From Frigoribacterium sp. PhB24 (GTDB lineage Bacteria > Actinomycetota > Actinomycetes > Actinomycetales > Microbacteriaceae), in NCBI RefSeq assembly GCF_003755185.1, contig NZ_RKIC01000013.1, forward strand, positions 62,001 to 126,000: a DNA stretch of 64,000 nucleotides, written 5' to 3'. A program made the translations under genes and the position numbers. How positions within the stretch are numbered: the first letter of the stretch is position 1; the number at the start of each line of letters is the position of its first letter. The notes under the pieces were generated by a model. That model was not told where the DNA came from and made no database searches. It saw only the letters and a program-made list of their open reading frames with translations. Shown piece by piece: positions 61,625-64,000 of the stretch.

Positions 61625-63874
61625 ATGAGACTCTTCTTCGCCCTGATCGCCGCCCTGTTGGCGGTGTTCGTCGTGTCGGCGGGTCTGCCGGCGACGGCGG
61701 CACGGGCGGCGTCCGCCCCCTCGGGCGACGGTGTCACGATGACCGTCGAGCCGGCCTCCGACGGCGTGCTGCGACCCGACGACGACCTCACCCTCGGCGT
61801 CACGGTGACGAACGACGCCGACGCCGACCTCGCGGCGACCACGGCCCGGGTCTACCTCGACCGAGAACCGTTCACCACGCGGACCAAGCTCGCGTCGTGG
61901 CTCGACCCCGACGACGTCTCGGGCGACGACTACCTCGGGCGGCAGCTCGTCGAGGTCGACGTGCCGGCGGTGCCCGCCGGGTCGTCCGTCGCCCTCGACA
62001 CCGTCGTGGTCCCCGCCGATCGCCTGGGCCTGACCGGTCGCGCCTTCGGTGCGCGAGCCCTCGGGGCCCGCGTGCTCGACGCGTCGGGCAGCCAGGTGGC
62101 TCAGACCCGCAGCAGCGTGGTCTGGTACCCCGCCGACAGCTTCCAGCCGACCCGCGTCGCGGTCGCCGTGCCGATCACGACGCCCGAGAGCGAGACGGGC
62201 GTCCTCGACGCCTCCGCCCTGGCCGCCTACACCTCGGACGGCGGGGTGCTGCGCCGCGAGCTCGACGCCGTGGCCGGCACGGGGGCGACCCTTGGCGTCG
62301 ACCCGATGATCGTCGCGTCGATCCGCCTGCTCGGCACCGAGGCCCCGCAGTCGGCCGTCGACTGGCTCGCCGAATTGCAGGCCCTGCCGAACGACATGTT
62401 CCCCCTGGCGTACGCCGACGCCGACCTCGCCGGGCTCCGACAGGCCGGCGCGACGACCGTCCCCGCGGTGACCTCGCTCGACACGCTGGTCGAACCCGAT
62501 CGCTTCGAGGGCATGCCGGCGGCCACCGACGCACCCACCGAGGCACCGACCGACCCGACACCGGGGGCGAGTGGCGGTCCGGGCACGGGCGTCGCCGGCT
62601 CCGACCCCACGGCCCTCCCCACCGACGGGGCCACGGACGCGCCGACCGACGAGCCCACGCCCTCCGGGACGCCGGCCGACGGGGTGGTTCTGCCGACGAC
62701 CGCGCAGCTGTTGGACTTCCCGTGGACGCAGCGCGACGTCGTCTGGCCGCGGGAGTCGTCCGTCGTGTCCGCCGACCTGACGGCGTTCGCCGCCGGCCCC
62801 TACACGTCGACCATCCTCTCGAGCGGCAACGTGGACGTCGACGGCGACTCGACCGAGAACTCCGCGGTGACGGTCGGTGGCGTCGCGGCCGTCGTCTCGG
62901 ACGACCCGCTGTCGGTCCTCGTCACCCAGGCGGCCGAGGCGACGACCCTCGCCGAGTGGCAGGCCACGATGGCCCGGCTCTCCGCCACCGTCGCGACCGT
63001 CGCCTACGAACGACCGAGCGACGCCCGCACCGTGTTGACCTCGCTCGAGCGCGAGTGGCCGTCGACCGGGCAGTTCCTCACACGGACGCTCCAGGCCGTC
63101 GACGGCCTGCCCTGGGTCAGCGGCGCCACGCTGACCGACGTGCTGGCGAGCACCCCGTCGACGGCGACCGTCGTGGACCGTCCAGAGAGCGATGCCCGTC
63201 TCGACCGGTTGCGTGACCTGGTGGCCGCCGACGAGAGGGTCGTCGACTTCTCGACCGCCCTCGCCGAGCCACAGCTCGTCACCGAGTCGGCCCGACTGCG
63301 CACGATGGCCCTGGCCTCGCACGCCTGGCGTGACAACGTCGACGGCTTCCCCACCGAGGTCGCCTCGGCCGTGGCCGACGCGACCGCGACGTCGGGTCTC
63401 GTGGCCGTCGTCCAGGGCTCGCCGATCTCGATCCTCGGCGACCGCTCGGCCCTCCCCCTCTACCTCGAGAACAAAACCGACTCGGTCGCGACGGTGTCGT
63501 TGAACCTGACGCCCTCGAACTCCATCCTCTCGATCGAGCGCAGCCCCATCGAGGTGACGATCCAGCCGCAGTCCCAGACGCGGGTCAGCGTGCCCGTGCA
63601 GTCCGTCGCCAACGGGACGGTCTCGGTGCAACTCCAGCTGGTGAGCCTCTCGGGCGTGGCGATCGCGACCCCGGTCGACATCCCCCTCTCGGTGCAGGCC
63701 GGGTGGGAGACCGCCATCACCTGGATCTTCGGCGTCGCCTTCGCCGCCCTGTTCGTGGGTGGCCTCTACCGCACCTTCCGCAAGCGCCGCCGCGTGCGCG
63801 ACGAAGCCCTGTCCTCCCGCGGCGGCCCGTCATCCGATGCGGCCGACCCGCCGCCCGTCCAGGAGTCCATGTGA
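61625..63874 (+). CDS. DUF6049-family exported membrane protein
   Basis: A 749-residue protein with a cleavable-type signal peptide (about 1-29), a long extracytoplasmic part, one hydrophobic helix near residues 696-715 and a basic cytoplasmic tail. Family members sit next to murJ in actinobacteria and may assist cell-wall assembly; no activity is known. A Thr/Pro/Gly-rich linker (about residues 300-358) resembles a flexible surface linker. The GTGA overlap with murJ shows translational coupling. Confidence 0.88.
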   Translation: MRLFFALIAALLAVFVVSAGLPATAARAASAPSGDGVTMTVEPASDGVLRPDDDLTLGVTVTNDADADLAATTARVYLDREPFTTRTKLASWLDPDDVSGDDYLGRQLVEVDVPAVPAGSSVALDTVVVPADRLGLTGRAFGARALGARVLDASGSQVAQTRSSVVWYPADSFQPTRVAVAVPITTPESETGVLDASALAAYTSDGGVLRRELDAVAGTGATLGVDPMIVASIRLLGTEAPQSAVDWLAELQALPNDMFPLAYADADLAGLRQAGATTVPAVTSLDTLVEPDRFEGMPAATDAPTEAPTDPTPGASGGPGTGVAGSDPTALPTDGATDAPTDEPTPSGTPADGVVLPTTAQLLDFPWTQRDVVWPRESSVVSADLTAFAAGPYTSTILSSGNVDVDGDSTENSAVTVGGVAAVVSDDPLSVLVTQAAEATTLAEWQATMARLSATVATVAYERPSDARTVLTSLEREWPSTGQFLTRTLQAVDGLPWVSGATLTDVLASTPSTATVVDRPESDARLDRLRDLVAADERVVDFSTALAEPQLVTESARLRTMALASHAWRDNVDGFPTEVASAVADATATSGLVAVVQGSPISILGDRSALPLYLENKTDSVATVSLNLTPSNSILSIERSPIEVTIQPQSQTRVSVPVQSVANGTVSVQLQLVSLSGVAIATPVDIPLSVQAGWETAITWIFGVAFAALFVGGLYRTFRKRRRVRDEALSSRGGPSSDAADPPPVQESM

Positions 63875-64000
63875 GCAACCAGGGCGGTCTCGGTCGCGCC
63901 AGCATCCTCCTCGCGTCCGGGACGATGGTCTCGCGCGTCCTCGGCTTCGTGAAGGCGGCCGTGCTGGCCGCCGCGATCGGGCAATCGGCCAGTCGGGCGG
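63871..64000 (+). CDS. murJ: Lipid II flippase MurJ (3' end outside window)
   Basis: The first 43 residues (GTG start) are visible: a short polar N-terminus, then ASILLASGTMVSRVLGFVKAAVL, which matches the first helix of MurJ/MviN flippases. These move peptidoglycan lipid II across the cytoplasmic membrane. The gene continues beyond the window. Confidence 0.88.
   Translation, partial: MSNQGGLGRASILLASGTMVSRVLGFVKAAVLAAAIGQSASRA

Overview
This is a 64 kb piece of a high-GC actinobacterial chromosome. The gene content and synteny look like Microbacteriaceae (Curtobacterium/Frigoribacterium/Rathayibacter type); this is inferred from gene order and protein style, not from a search. The right end holds rplI-rpsR-ssb-rpsF, the CCA-adding enzyme, a DUF6049 protein and the start of murJ. 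In actinobacteria this block normally lies a few genes from rpmH-dnaA, so the replication origin is probably just beyond the right edge. I saw no rRNA, tRNA, CRISPR array or intact insertion sequence.

Layout. 0-5.4 kb: end of a SulP anion transporter, an NlpC/P60 wall hydrolase, small hypotheticals and a BMP-type lipoprotein. 5.5-11 kb: transketolase, divergent from a GntR regulator and an ascorbate-type PTS (EIIA-EIIB-EIIC). 11-18.2 kb: M20 amidohydrolase, FAD monooxygenase with a divergent MarR regulator, DUF368 lipid-carrier transporter, NERD protein, and a KDG kinase/KDPG aldolase pair. 18.4-27.7 kb: membrane PP2C phosphatase, then a LacI-controlled carbohydrate ABC transporter operon with ThuA and two Gfo/Idh/MocA oxidoreductases. 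27.8-40.4 kb: a mosaic of small genes, including a hipBA toxin-antitoxin pair with four evenly spaced operators, a CPA1 antiporter, an aquaporin, a duplicated antiporter tail and an alcohol dehydrogenase. 40.5-47.6 kb: an operon for a small sugar or polyol (SDR, TIM-like isomerase, sugar-phosphate isomerase, FGGY kinase, YjbQ) with a divergent LysR and an APC permease, ending next to a transposase remnant. 47.7-49.4 kb: a decayed CshA-type adhesin and an unknown gene. 49.6-58 kb: dnaB with a cluster of DnaA boxes upstream, then a complete ribose operon (lacI-rbsACBKD). 58-64 kb: the conserved ribosomal/ssb block, cca, DUF6049 and murJ.

Two patterns run across these blocks. First, a 10-base motif, AGGAGGCGCG, occurs about 40 times by my count (about 27 on the + strand and 13 on the - strand), both between genes and inside reading frames. 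Neighbouring inverted copies form hairpins. It is absent from the 40.4-47.6 kb catabolic block, which also looks less GC-rich and may have been acquired. Second, several genes have a TAnnnT hexamer 6-7 bases before the start codon, which suggests leaderless transcripts. One such start region, including the first ten codons, is shared by two otherwise unrelated genes.
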